A stretch of 64,000 bases of DNA from Natronorubrum bangense (GTDB lineage: Archaea; Halobacteriota; Halobacteria; Halobacteriales; Natrialbaceae), in contig NZ_CP031305.1 of NCBI RefSeq assembly GCF_004799645.1, forward strand, positions 1,922,001 through 1,986,000, read 5' to 3'. The notes beneath the pieces are model-generated. The model had not been told where the DNA came from and ran no database searches. It worked only from the letters and a program-made list of their open reading frames with translations. Below, one piece after another: positions 51,331 through 60,021 of the stretch (the first letter of the stretch is position 1; every line of letters begins with the position of its first letter). The position numbers and the translations under genes were made by a program.

Positions 51331-52302
51331 ATGGCACAGTTCACCTTTTTCGGCGGCAAAGGCGGTGTCGGCAAGACGACCGTTTCGAGCGCCTATGCGC
51401 TCGAGTGTGCCAATGCAGGTCTCGAGACACTCGTCGTTTCGACGGACCCAGCACACAGCACGGCCGACGTCTTCGACCAGGAGTTCGGCGACGAGCCCCG
51501 ATCTGTCGAGGGATACGACGGGCTCTCGGCGATGGAGATCGATCCCGAACAGGAGGTTCAGGACCACCTGCAGGATCTCAGACGGCAGTTGAACTCCCAA
51601 CTCAGCGCGGCGATGGTCAACGAAGTCGACATCCAACTCGAGATGGCCCACCAGACTCCCGGCGCCTACGAGGCCGCGCTGTTCGATCGGTTCGTCGACG
51701 TGATGCGAAACGCCGACCCCTACGATCGGGTCGTCTTCGACACCTCACCGACCGGCTCGACGCTGCGACTGCTCGCCCTGCCGGACCTCCTCGAGCGCTG
51801 GATAGAGCGGCTGATGGACAAACGCGAGCGCAGCATCGATCTCTTCGAGAAGGCCGCGATCGGCAAGCAAGAGCCTCGGCGCGTGATGGAGGGCGATCCG
51901 ATCCTCGCGCGCCTACAAGGGCGCAAGGAACGCTTCGAGTACGCCGGCGAGGTGTTGCGTGACCAGTCTGCTTTCTATCTCGTCTTGAATCCCGACGAAC
52001 TTTCGATCAGGGAGACAGGGCGCTCGCTCGAGACGCTGTCCGACGCCGAGTTACCCGTTCGCGGACTCGTCGTCAACCGTCTGACGCCCGAACCGGAACC
52101 TCACGAGGAGGGCCGCGGTGCGACCTACCTCCGGGATCGGATCACGACCGAACGCGACCGACTCGAGTACATCGAGACTGCGTTCGACACGCCGGTGGTC
52201 GCGACGATCGAGACACGCGTCGAGGAAGTCCGTGGGAGTATTCTCGAAGACGTCGCGGGCGACCTCGAGATTTCTGTCGGCGACGAGCCGCGGGCGAGTT
52301 GA
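51331..52302 (+). CDS. ArsA/Get3 family ATPase
   Basis: The product is 323 residues. The deviant Walker A is FFGGKGGVGKTTVSSAYAL, switch I is VSTDPAHSTADVF, the A-loop region is DRVVFDTSPTGSTLRLLALP and a later VLNPDELSIRETGR completes the fold. Get3/ArsA ATPases deliver tail-anchored membrane proteins or drive arsenite export. There is no arsB or ars regulator nearby and no CxxC zinc dimer motif of eukaryotic Get3, so the target is open. It is coupled to the 98-residue gene just upstream. Confidence 0.92.
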   Translation: MAQFTFFGGKGGVGKTTVSSAYALECANAGLETLVVSTDPAHSTADVFDQEFGDEPRSVEGYDGLSAMEIDPEQEVQDHLQDLRRQLNSQLSAAMVNEVDIQLEMAHQTPGAYEAALFDRFVDVMRNADPYDRVVFDTSPTGSTLRLLALPDLLERWIERLMDKRERSIDLFEKAAIGKQEPRRVMEGDPILARLQGRKERFEYAGEVLRDQSAFYLVLNPDELSIRETGRSLETLSDAELPVRGLVVNRLTPEPEPHEEGRGATYLRDRITTERDRLEYIETAFDTPVVATIETRVEEVRGSILEDVAGDLEISVGDEPRAS

Positions 52303-52482
52303 GCCGGGACCTCAATCATCTTACGGAACTGCCATTCCGACAACTTTCCATCCCGAAATTGCTGCACTTTTACACGTATGGCCATTTTAACGCGAGTTAA
52401 GAGTATGAATATAAAGCAGCGGAACGTCAATGAATTATATTTATATTCCTCCCGTTCGTCGCACGTCTAGAGACACAATACC

Positions 52483-54348
52483 ATGGCAGGTGTAATTTGG
52501 ATCGTGGCACTGGTGCTGGTGACGTTTACCACCGCGTACATCGTGTACGGGCGGTACCTCTCGCAGTTCGTGGGGCTCGACGACAGTCGAGAGACGCCAG
52601 CACACAAGTACCAAGATGGACAGGAGTACGTACCGGCGAAGAAGCCGGTCTTACTGGGGCATCATTACTCAAGTATCGCAGGCGGCGCGCCTGTTGTCGG
52701 ACCGATCACAGCCGCATTGGTCTGGGGCTGGGTGCCGGCTGTGCTGTGGGTTGCAATCGGGAACCCGCTGCTCGGTGCGGTCCACGACTTCATCTCGCTG
52801 TCGAGCAGTCTTCGACACGAGGGGAAGTCGATCGGCTACATCATTGGTGAGTACGTCGGTGAACGCGGCAAGAACATGCTACTGTGGTTTGCGTTCTTGC
52901 TGACGATCCTCGTTGTGGCGGTGTTCGCACTCGTCATCGCGGTCGTGTTCGACGCGTTCCCATCGGCGGCAACCGCGAGCCTCCTGTATGTCACACTCGC
53001 GTTCGTGTTCGGCATCTGGCTCTACCAGCTGGGACTGCCGTTCTCGGTGGGGACGGTCGTCTTCGTCGCCGGTGTGTTCGGCTCGGTCTGGGTCGGTATT
53101 CAGTACCCGCTCGCGATCGTCCCCGGCGATTACGCCGCTGGAACGACCGTGTTGCTCGATTCGACGTCGTTCTTCCCGGAACTGCTCGGGAGTGCCAACA
53201 TCGGTGCGTGGGTGCTCGTAATGCTCGTTTACGGCGCTGCGGCCAGCGTCCTGCCGGTCTGGATGCTGTTGCAGCCACGTGACTACCTTTCGTCGTTCCT
53301 TCTGTACGCAGGGGTCGGTGGGAGCCTGCTTGCGGTCATCGTCGGCACGTACATTACCGGAATGGGGGGCGACGCCATCCATCCCGAAACCGGTGCAGAA
53401 CTGAGCTTCGAGATCACGACTGGGGCCTGGTACGGCTTCCTCGGACAGGGTGGCCCACTCGCCGATTCTCTCCCGCTCATGCCCTTGCTCCCGCTGTTGT
53501 TCCTTACCATCGCGTGTGGGACCATCAGCGGCTTCCACTCGCTGGTGTCCTCGGGGACGACAGCCAAGCAGCTGAACAAGGAGACGGACGCTAAACTCAT
53601 CGGCTACGGTGGGATGCTCGCAGAGGGACTGCTGGCTGCAGTCGCCCTCTGTGCGGTGACGATCGTCGCGATCCCGGCCGCCACCGAAGGAATCGGGCTC
53701 GCACTGCCGAACTTTGCGACCGGCGGTGGCGCAATCCTCACCGCCCTCGGAATCCCCTTCGAGTACGCCGTGCCGTTCATGGCGCTCGTGCTCGCGAGTT
53801 TCCTGCTGACGAGCATGGACACGGCCGTCCGACTGGGCCGGTACATGTTAGAGGAGATCATCGGGACGCCGGAGACGCCAGTCGAGTCGTATGCGGCAAA
53901 CCGGTACGTCAACACGACGGCTATCGCCGTCCTCGCGTTCTTCCTGCTCGGTAGCGGTCGGTGGGAGGACCTGTGGACGCTGTTCGGCGGCGCAAATCAG
54001 CTGCTGGCGTCGCTGGCGCTGCTGACCGGGACCATCTGGCTCGCAAACTGGGACAAGTCCAAACAGCTGGTCTCTACCGGTGGCCCGATGATTTTGATGG
54101 CGTTCATCACTGTCATTGGTCTCACCTGGACCGCACTCTATACGATCCTTGGCGGGCGGCTGCTCGGCATCACCGCCGAAGCGGAGACATCGCTGCTCGG
54201 TCAGTCTTCGGCCGTCGTCCAGATCGTTATCATCGCAACCCTCATTTGGCTGGCGCTGTCGCTGCTCAAGATCGGCTACGACAACATGACAGCAGCTGGT
54301 GACACAGACAGCGGACTCGCCGCTGACGTCAGTACTGACGACGACTAA
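52483..54348 (+). CDS. cstA: Carbon starvation protein CstA (peptide/pyruvate transporter)
   Basis: The product is 621 residues with about 16 hydrophobic segments. CstA landmarks are PAHKYQDGQEYVPAKKPVLL, GHHYSSIAGGAPVVGPITAA, the GNPLLGAVHDFISL region, SGFHSLVSSGTTAKQLNKET, and SMDTAVRLGRYMLEEIIGTP. CstA family members import peptides or pyruvate when carbon is limiting. It has no fused CstB part. The start at 52483 follows an AT-rich promoter region (GTCAATGAATTATATTTATA) about 30-50 bases upstream. A T-run terminator (54389-54394) lies after it, followed by a palindromic repeat. Confidence 0.95.
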   Translation: MAGVIWIVALVLVTFTTAYIVYGRYLSQFVGLDDSRETPAHKYQDGQEYVPAKKPVLLGHHYSSIAGGAPVVGPITAALVWGWVPAVLWVAIGNPLLGAVHDFISLSSSLRHEGKSIGYIIGEYVGERGKNMLLWFAFLLTILVVAVFALVIAVVFDAFPSAATASLLYVTLAFVFGIWLYQLGLPFSVGTVVFVAGVFGSVWVGIQYPLAIVPGDYAAGTTVLLDSTSFFPELLGSANIGAWVLVMLVYGAAASVLPVWMLLQPRDYLSSFLLYAGVGGSLLAVIVGTYITGMGGDAIHPETGAELSFEITTGAWYGFLGQGGPLADSLPLMPLLPLLFLTIACGTISGFHSLVSSGTTAKQLNKETDAKLIGYGGMLAEGLLAAVALCAVTIVAIPAATEGIGLALPNFATGGGAILTALGIPFEYAVPFMALVLASFLLTSMDTAVRLGRYMLEEIIGTPETPVESYAANRYVNTTAIAVLAFFLLGSGRWEDLWTLFGGANQLLASLALLTGTIWLANWDKSKQLVSTGGPMILMAFITVIGLTWTALYTILGGRLLGITAEAETSLLGQSSAVVQIVIIATLIWLALSLLKIGYDNMTAAGDTDSGLAADVSTDDD

Positions 54349-54388
54349 TCACGACTTCGGGTCGCGATCCTCGACCGCATCGACGCCG

Positions 54389-54394
54389 TTTTTT
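54389..54394 (+). terminator. T-run terminator after cstA
   Basis: Six T residues in GCCGTTTTTTGACG lie 41 bases after the cstA stop. Confidence 0.45.
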
Positions 54395-54470
54395 GACGAC
54401 TTCAACCGACTCGAGACATGCAGCTGTCTCGCGATGCAGACAAGGGAGTACCGTACTGTCGGTGTCGGTT

Positions 54471-54555
54471 GTATAACAACAACTGAACCGATGTGCACAC
54501 TGATCGAACGATAACTGTGCGATCAGGTGTGTATCGACGTTCAGTGGCTACTACA
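54471..54555. repeat. Palindromic dispersed element, copy 3
   Basis: The left arm GTATAACAACAACTGAAC pairs with the right end GTTCAGTGGCTACTAC, and inside ATGTGCACACTGATCG pairs with GCGATCAGGTGTGTAT. The right half matches copies 1 and 2 (TGTGCGATCAG, TTCAG, CTACTA). The element covers the last three bases of the minus-strand gene at 54551, supplying its stop codon, and lies between convergent genes. Confidence 0.6.
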
Positions 54556-55183
54556 GCTGCAGTCGCCGCGAGAGCAGCCCGAGCAACCCTGGCTCGTCCT
54601 TCTCGATCGGATCCCAGAGCCGGAACGCGGTCGCAACGTCAGCGTTGTCGCTCGCGATCAGCTCTTTGCTGTCGGGAGCGACGACGGCCAGATTGATCTC
54701 GTAATGGCCGTGATAGCCGTACTTCAGCAGCGTTCGCCCATCGAATCCGGCGATGCGTTCAGCGATCGATTCCGGGATCGAAGGTGCAACCGCGACGAAC
54801 GTAAACTCCGTACAGAAGTGTTCTTCGTCGGGTTCGATCCACTCATCAGCCAGCCGCTCGCCGAGTTCGACGAACCGATCGAGCGTTCGATCGTCGACGC
54901 GGTCGACCTGTCTGACAAAGAGGTGTTCGGTCGACTCGTGTTCCGCCAGCGAGAGTGCCGGATGGAGGAAATGTTTCTTGCTCACCAGCGCCATCTTTCC
55001 ATACAGCGTGAACTGCTCTCCCTCGACGGCGAAATCCTTCTCGAGGTCGTAGTTGTGCATGAGCCGGTCGCTCACCCGGTCGACGTACTCGTCGTCCCAG
55101 TCGGGAACCTCCTCGAGGTGCTCGTCCATCCGCCGGTCGGCCGCCGTCTCGCGTGACTCCGTGGCGGACTCGTCGTCGTCCAT
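54551..55183 (-). CDS. Conserved haloarchaeal protein of unknown function
   Basis: The product is 210 residues from the ATG at 55181-55183. It is soluble and acidic, with segments MDEHLEEVPDWDDEYVDRVS, DFAVEGEQFTLYGKMALVSK, HFCTEFTFVAVAPSIPESIA and FDGRTLLKYGYHGHYEINLA. Codon bias is strongly haloarchaeal. No motif of a known enzyme is visible. The last codons lie within the palindromic element at 54471-54555. Upstream the frame is longer but not coding-like. Confidence 0.8.
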   Translation of the reverse strand: MDDDESATESRETAADRRMDEHLEEVPDWDDEYVDRVSDRLMHNYDLEKDFAVEGEQFTLYGKMALVSKKHFLHPALSLAEHESTEHLFVRQVDRVDDRTLDRFVELGERLADEWIEPDEEHFCTEFTFVAVAPSIPESIAERIAGFDGRTLLKYGYHGHYEINLAVVAPDSKELIASDNADVATAFRLWDPIEKDEPGLLGLLSRRLQL

Positions 55184-55287
55184 GTGTGGTGATGCCACGT
55201 CGCGAGTAAAAGTCCGTCGCCACTGCGGTCGCAGTCGGCTGTGCCAGCAGTTAAGCAATGGGAGTCCGTACACTGAGACGAACACAC

Positions 55288-55512
55288 ATGCCAAAGGAAC
55301 GTGAGGCGTGCGGTCGCTGTTCGATGTCGGTCGCCGTCGACGTCGCGAACAGCGACCGAGACGCCGACGAACGCAACGACCGCGATCCGTACGGCGACGC
55401 GCGGATCGAAGTCGACGAAAAGCAGCTTCGAACCCTCTCGCCGAGCGCCTGGCTCGAGGGGCTCTCGAGTCGACTCGACGACCTTGCGAATCGACTGATC
55501 TGGCGGCGATAA
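55288..55512 (+). CDS. Small protein with an N-terminal CxxC knuckle
   Basis: The product is 74 residues. It begins MPKEREACGRCSMSVAVDVA, giving a CGRC pair, followed by an acidic segment and a C-terminal amphipathic helix (WLEGLSSRLDDLANRLIWRR). A single CxxC is not enough for a complete zinc site, so it may dimerise or bind another metal. The ATG at 55288 is chosen; the frame is open upstream. It is convergent with ychF. Confidence 0.6.
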   Translation: MPKEREACGRCSMSVAVDVANSDRDADERNDRDPYGDARIEVDEKQLRTLSPSAWLEGLSSRLDDLANRLIWRR

Positions 55513-55545
55513 GGAGGCGTTCGGTCCGATTCTGCGTGTCGCCGG

Positions 55546-56745
55546 TCAGTTCGTCGTGATAATCTCGATCACGTCGCGGGGTTCGACCTCGTAATCCTTG
55601 CCGAGTTGTCGGTTGCTCCGGCAGTCGATGGCGTGGAGGAAGCCATCGCCGATATCAGAGTGGAGGCTGTACGCGAAGTCCTCTGCGGTCGACCCGTCCG
55701 GGATCAGATAACAGTCAGGCAAGACCTCGCCGCGTTCGTTCCCGAGGCCGTTCGCGCCGCCGGGGAACACCGGGACGACGCCTAAGACGTCGAAGAGCGC
55801 GGTCTCGAGTGCTGGCTGGACGCCCGTCGAGCCAAACTCGGAGAGAAACTCCCGGATCTGTTCTAAGCCCTCTTCCTGTTCACCGGAGACGTCGCCCGTA
55901 ATCTCGAAGTCGCCGTCGCCGGGACGGTAGTCGACGACGCCGGCTTTGTCGGCGGATTTGAGCGCGCGCTCGGCGTGGGCGCTACAGGGAACGATCGTCA
56001 GGTGCTCGTACTCTGGGTCCGACGTGATCTCCTCGTAGTTCGCCTGGGATTGTGGCTTGTCCATCTTGTTCGCTGCGATCACCATCGGCTTGGTCTCCTT
56101 GCGGATCTCGCGCGCCAACTCGAGTTTGTCATCGTCGTCCCACTCCTCGGGCTCGAAGCCGACGTCGACGCGGCGGATGAGGCGTTTGATCTCGTCTTCG
56201 TTCGTCTTGAACGCGCTCATCTGCTCTGCGAGTTCCTCCTCGATGGCGTCGTCTTCGGTGGTGTAACCCGACTCGTATCGGTTGATCCCTTTTTCGAGGA
56301 CCCCGAGATACCACTGGTCGAGTTCCTCCTCCAAGAAGTCGATGTCTCTTCGGGGATCGTGTCCCTCGGTAGATTCGCCCTCGAGGTCGGTCTCCCCGGA
56401 GAAGTCGACGACGTGAATCAGGACATCGGTTTCGTTTAGATCGGTCAGGAACTGGTTGCCGAGGCCTTTCCCCTCGTGTGCGCCGGGGATCAGCCCCGCA
56501 ACGTCGACGAGTTTCGTCGGAACGAAGCGGGTGTCTCCGTCGAGGTAGCCCACGCTCGGGGTCGACGTTTCGTCGAACTCGGGTGCGGCGTCCTCGACGC
56601 GGACGTAGGCCTCGCCCACGCTCGGGTCGATCGTCGTGAAGGGATAGGCCCCTTCGGGCACGTCGTTCATCGTCGCCGCGTTGAAAAAGGAGGACTTGCC
56701 GACAGAGGGTTTGCCGACGAGTCCGATCCGGTGGCTCGTACTCAT
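55546..56745 (-). CDS. ychF: YchF/OLA1 family ribosome-associated P-loop ATPase
   Basis: The product is 399 residues. It starts MSTSHRIGLVGKPSVGKSSF (P-loop), then GAYPFTTIDPSVGEAYVRVE, the G3 region LVDVAGLIPGAHEGKGLGNQ, VIAANKMDKPQ in the G4 position, and a C-terminal TGS domain ending DYEVEPRDVIEIITTN. YchF hydrolyses ATP more readily than GTP and binds ribosomes, with roles in translation and oxidative stress. The ATG at 56743-56745 is confirmed by the decayed copy of the same 5' end at 57100, whose similarity also begins at this codon. Confidence 0.95.
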   Translation of the reverse strand: MSTSHRIGLVGKPSVGKSSFFNAATMNDVPEGAYPFTTIDPSVGEAYVRVEDAAPEFDETSTPSVGYLDGDTRFVPTKLVDVAGLIPGAHEGKGLGNQFLTDLNETDVLIHVVDFSGETDLEGESTEGHDPRRDIDFLEEELDQWYLGVLEKGINRYESGYTTEDDAIEEELAEQMSAFKTNEDEIKRLIRRVDVGFEPEEWDDDDKLELAREIRKETKPMVIAANKMDKPQSQANYEEITSDPEYEHLTIVPCSAHAERALKSADKAGVVDYRPGDGDFEITGDVSGEQEEGLEQIREFLSEFGSTGVQPALETALFDVLGVVPVFPGGANGLGNERGEVLPDCYLIPDGSTAEDFAYSLHSDIGDGFLHAIDCRSNRQLGKDYEVEPRDVIEIITTN

Positions 56746-56895
56746 TATCAATCCCTGGAACGGCCGGGCTAAACGGGTTTTGTTCCGTCGCTGGGGTGAT
56801 ATGAGTACACCTGCCATGAGTCCCCTCGAAGTACTCGGACGGTCTCCTAGAAGCCATTTCCACCCCATCTGCGACCGTCTTTCAGTTGTACCGAG
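56656..56895. repeat. Tandem duplication around the ychF start, unit A
   Basis: This unit covers the first 30 codons of ychF and about 150 bases upstream. It is repeated at 56960-57255 with high similarity over the start codon, the AACGGCCGGGC(G/T)AAACGGG segment, CACCTGCCATGAG/GACCTGCCATGAG and TCTCCTAGAAG(C/T)CATTTC. The two units are direct repeats about 304 bases apart at their left ends. Confidence 0.8.
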
Positions 56896-56985
56896 AAACA
56901 GAGACAACGATCCGTGTCAGATCATCGACAGCGTCGTACCGTAAACGAGCAGATCACACGGGCACGTCGTTATCGTCGCCGTCGT

Positions 56986-57030
56986 AGAATCGCTTGCGAT
57001 TCTGCGGCCCGTCAGATCGGCGCTCTGACG
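56986..57030. repeat. Two perfect hairpins inserted in unit B
   Basis: AGAATCGC-TT-GCGATTCT (56986-57003) and CGTCAGA-TCGGCGC-TCTGACG (57010-57030) lie side by side in the segment that unit A lacks. Their symmetry suggests a small hairpin-forming insertion or a terminator pair. The identity of the element is unknown. Confidence 0.5.
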
Positions 57031-57040
57031 ACGGCATTGA

Positions 57041-57100
57041 AAAGGAGGACTTGCCGACAGCGGGTTTGCCGACGAGTCCGATCAGGTGGCTCGTACTCAT
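57041..57100 (-). pseudogene. Truncated ychF 5' fragment
   Basis: From the ATG at 57098-57100 the minus strand reads MSTSHLIGLVGKPAVGKSSF, the first 20 residues of YchF with two substitutions. A one-base loss in the A run then shifts the frame, and the inserted hairpins follow. The P-loop is intact, but the rest of the protein is missing, so this is a non-functional duplicate. Confidence 0.8.
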
Positions 57101-57377
57101 TGTCCGTCCCTAGAACGGCCGGGCGAAACGGGTTTTATTCCGTCTCGAGGTTGGTATGAGTGGACCTGCCATGAGAACCCAGGAAATACCCGTACAGTCT
57201 CCTAGAAGTCATTTCTACCGCATCTGCGACCATCCGTCGGCCGCACCGAGTGGTACACGTTGCGGGTCCGTCATGCGATGAGGGGGCAGAATGCGTGTAA
57301 CTCTCTCACAGGACTGTGCTCGTGGTACCGCGACCCTCGCAAGTCTTATCCGTGTATCGGGTGTACATTTGTTTGTA

Positions 57378-57572
57378 ATGGCGAAAGGTAACGTTGATTT
57401 CTTCAACGACACAGGCGGCTACGGTTTCATTTCGACGGACGACGCGGACGATGACGTTTTCTTCCACATGGAAGACGTTGGCGGTCCGGACCTCGAGGAA
57501 GGCACAGACATCGAATTCGACATCGAACAGGCCCCCAAGGGTCCCCGCGCGACGAACGTCACCCGCGAGTAA
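57378..57572 (+). CDS. Cold-shock protein (CspA family)
   Basis: The product is 64 residues. It has RNP1-like NDTGGYGFISTDDADDDVFF and RNP2-like VFFHMEDV motifs of the CSD oligonucleotide-binding barrel, starting MAKGNVDFFND. It is a single-stranded RNA/DNA chaperone. The ATG at 57378 is chosen over a longer frame that runs into the duplicated ychF region. A TCTTATCC element about 30 bases upstream is a candidate TATA box. It is monocistronic. Confidence 0.93.
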   Translation: MAKGNVDFFNDTGGYGFISTDDADDDVFFHMEDVGGPDLEEGTDIEFDIEQAPKGPRATNVTRE

Positions 57573-57846
57573 TATCGGCATCTCCGTCGCCTGACGGCGA
57601 CTTTGTATGACGACATTTTCCAGACAACTACGCTCCATAGTCACGACGCTCACACCATTGCACGGCCGTGTGCACTCACGTGGACTGTGACTGTCAGTGG
57701 CGACTACTGATACGGACTCCTGTCGTCATGTCCCACCGATCACCGACCCTGCCGCTGGTGATCGACGGTCACTCGGTACAGCAGACCGTGTGTGTCCCTC
57801 GAGTCGCTCCGGTATCCCTATCAGGGATCGGTACTGACGAGACGCT

Positions 57847-58713
57847 ATGAAGATCGGTGCACACGTTTCGATCTCCGGTTCGCGCGTCTCCTCTGATGAC
57901 GAAACACCGCCGTACGACGACGTTCGGAACGCGGTTCATCGCCAACTCGCGTTCGGCGGCAACTGCGGACAGATCTTTACTACCTCACCGCAGGTCTGGG
58001 CCCAACCCGAGATCAGCGACGAGGCTGCCGAGGGCTTCCGAGCGGAGTCAGACGAACACCTCGAGGGGCCGTGGGTGATTCACTCCTCGTATCTGGTCAA
58101 CCTCTGTACGCCAAAAGACGACCTCCGCCGGAAGTCCAAAGAAAGCATGCAGGCCGAACTCGATGCCGCCGAGCGGCTCGACGTCCCTTACGTCAACGTC
58201 CACCTCGGTGCGCACACGGGCGCTGGCGTCGAGGGCGGCCTCGACAACGCGGCGAGTCTGATCGACGAACTCGAGGTGCCCGACGGGGTCGAGATTCTGA
58301 TCGAATCCGACGCAGGTAGCGGAACGAAACTCGGCGGCGAGTTCGCTCATCTCGCGGGGATCATCGACCGCACCGACACCGACATCGGCATCTGTATCGA
58401 CACGGCCCACACGCTGGTCGCGGGTAACGACCTCACGACGCCCGAGGCCGTCGACGAGACCGTCTCCCGCTTCGACGACGAAGTCGGCCTCGAGTACCTG
58501 AAATATCTCCACCTCAACGACTCGAAACACGACGTCGGCACGCACAAAGACGAACACGCCCACGTCGGCGAGGGCTACATCGGCGAGGACGGCATGCAAG
58601 CGATCGTAAACCACCCCGACCTGCGCGAACTGCCGTTCGCACTCGAGACGCCGACTGAAGACGGCCGCGGCTTCGCGTGGAACATCCAGAAAGTGCGGGA
58701 ACTGCGCGAGTAA
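57847..58713 (+). CDS. nfo: Endonuclease IV (AP endonuclease)
   Basis: The product is 288 residues with the TIM-barrel AP endonuclease pattern: [12 protein letters not shown] at the N terminus, [92 protein letters not shown] and [20 protein letters not shown]. Metal-binding His, Glu and Asp residues are all in place. It cuts 5' of abasic sites in base-excision repair. The ATG at 57847 begins directly at the first strand. A T-run (58735-58740) follows. Confidence 0.95.
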   Translation: MKIGAHVSISGSRVSSDDETPPYDDVRNAVHRQLAFGGNCGQIFTTSPQVWAQPEISDEAAEGFRAESDEHLEGPWVIHSSYLVNLCTPKDDLRRKSKESMQAELDAAERLDVPYVNVHLGAHTGAGVEGGLDNAASLIDELEVPDGVEILIESDAGSGTKLGGEFAHLAGIIDRTDTDIGICIDTAHTLVAGNDLTTPEAVDETVSRFDDEVGLEYLKYLHLNDSKHDVGTHKDEHAHVGEGYIGEDGMQAIVNHPDLRELPFALETPTEDGRGFAWNIQKVRELRE

Positions 58714-58734
58714 CCTTCGCTCGGCGCGACCGTC

Positions 58735-58740
58735 TTTTTT
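58735..58740 (+). terminator. T-run terminator after nfo
   Basis: Six T residues in CGTCTTTTTTCGAC lie 22 bases after the nfo stop. Confidence 0.45.
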
Positions 58741-58777
58741 CGACTGTCCTAACGGGAAGCTATAGGACAACTCGCCG

Positions 58778-59161
58778 ATGAATACGCGTATGGACACAGC
58801 TGAAACGACGTCCACGCTCGGGATCGTCCTCGGCGCGGTCCTCGTCGTCGTCGGCATCGCCGCCTACGTGGTCTCGGACTTTGCGAGTATTACTGCACTC
58901 ATCCCGGCCGTTTTCGGCGTCATCATCGCTGGGTTCGGTGTCGTGGGTCGCCAGACAGAGCGACGCCGCCTTGCCGTCATCGGGATCGGCGTACTCGCCC
59001 TGCTTGGCGTCGTCGGCTCTGTCCGTGGGATTTCCGACGTGATCGCGCTGTTGACCGGCGGGGCCGTCGACTCGACTGTCGCCGCGGTCGCACAGGGGTC
59101 GATGATCCTGGTCGGCCTTATCCTGCTTTTCGCCGTGGGCCGAGAGCTGGGTCGGAACTAA
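58778..59161 (+). CDS. Four-helix membrane protein, function unknown
   Basis: The product is 127 residues with four hydrophobic segments: LGIVLGAVLVVVGIAAYVVS, ITALIPAVFGVIIAGFGVVG, LAVIGIGVLALLGVVG and SMILVGLILLFAVG. A charged loop (RQTERRRLA) separates helices two and three. Two ATGs compete (58778 and 58790). It lies between nfo and a methyltransferase on the same strand. It has no recognised family with known function. Confidence 0.75.
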   Translation: MNTRMDTAETTSTLGIVLGAVLVVVGIAAYVVSDFASITALIPAVFGVIIAGFGVVGRQTERRRLAVIGIGVLALLGVVGSVRGISDVIALLTGGAVDSTVAAVAQGSMILVGLILLFAVGRELGRN

Positions 59162-59202
59162 GAATCGACCCGCTTTTACTCGAGACGGCCGAACGACATC
59201 TC

Positions 59203-60000
59203 GTGCGCGAGTTCTCCGAAGACTATCTTCAGCGGACCCGCCAGGGGATGTGGGACGACTCTCGGGAGGCGCTTGCCCCGCTCGCCCTCGAGTCCCACGA
59301 GCGAATTCTCGACGTCGGCTGTGGCACCGGCGAGTTGAGCCGCGTGCTCGAGGCCGAATCGTCGGCCGACGTGATCGGCTGTGATGCCGATCCGGACCTG
59401 CTCGTGGCGGCCCGCGACCACGTCCCGGTCGTCGCCGGCGACGCGCTTCGACTCCCGTTTCCCGACGATACGTTCGACCTCGTGGTCTGTCAGGCGCTGT
59501 TGATCAATCTTCCCGATCCGGTGGCCGCCCTCAGAGAGTTCGCCCGCGTCTCGAGCGACCGCGTCGCCGCCATCGAACCCGACAACGCTGCCGTCGAGAT
59601 CGACTCGAGCGTCGACGCCGAGAGACAGCTCGAACGACGGGCGCGACAGGCCTATCTCGAGGGCGTCCCGACGGATGTCGCCCTCGGGGCTGATGCTCGC
59701 GAGGCGTTCGAGGCGGCCGGCCTCGAGGGCTGTGAGACACGCCGGTACGACCACGTCAGGACTGTCGAACCGCCCTACAGCGAGGGGGCGCTGCTTGCGG
59801 CCCGGCGCAAGGCAACTGGGGCGGGATTGGCCGACGACCGCGAGACGCTGCTCGCCGGCCCACTGACTGAGGCGGCGTACGACGACCTCCGTGGCTCGTG
59901 GCGACAGATGGGACGGGACGTCATCGCCCAGATGGAAACACGGGAGTACCGCCGCGAGGAAGCCGTGCCGTTTTTCGTCACTGCTGGCCGAGTTGTCTGA
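59203..60000 (+). CDS. Class I SAM-dependent methyltransferase
   Basis: The product is 265 residues. The SAM-binding motif I is ILDVGCGTGELSRVLEAESS, then DVIGCDADPDLLVAARDHVP, and motif for substrate/SAM contact in PFPDDTFDLVVCQALLINLP. The C-terminal part is acidic and variable. The enzyme methylates an unknown substrate; it resembles UbiE/Methyltransf_11-type members. The start is GTG at 59203 (MREFSEDYLQ), since no ATG precedes the conserved region; GTG starts are common here. It is separated from the membrane-protein gene by about 40 bases and may share its transcript. Confidence 0.85.
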   Translation: MREFSEDYLQRTRQGMWDDSREALAPLALESHERILDVGCGTGELSRVLEAESSADVIGCDADPDLLVAARDHVPVVAGDALRLPFPDDTFDLVVCQALLINLPDPVAALREFARVSSDRVAAIEPDNAAVEIDSSVDAERQLERRARQAYLEGVPTDVALGADAREAFEAAGLEGCETRRYDHVRTVEPPYSEGALLAARRKATGAGLADDRETLLAGPLTEAAYDDLRGSWRQMGRDVIAQMETREYRREEAVPFFVTAGRVV

Positions 60001-60021
60001 CAGCGCTGTCTGACACTCGAC

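Larger units (their letters stand above)
56960..57255. repeat. Tandem duplication around the ychF start, unit B
   Basis: Unit B matches unit A in order but contains roughly 50 extra bases (about 56983-57033) and one base fewer in the GAAAAGG run. The extra piece is made of two perfect hairpins (56986-57003 and 57010-57030). Its coding part is a truncated ychF. Confidence 0.8.

Noticed and set aside
57650..57705. A possible fourth copy of the palindromic element before nfo
   Set aside because: Only the right arm (GTCAGTGGCGACTACT) matches well; the left arm and core are too diverged to call from this sequence alone.
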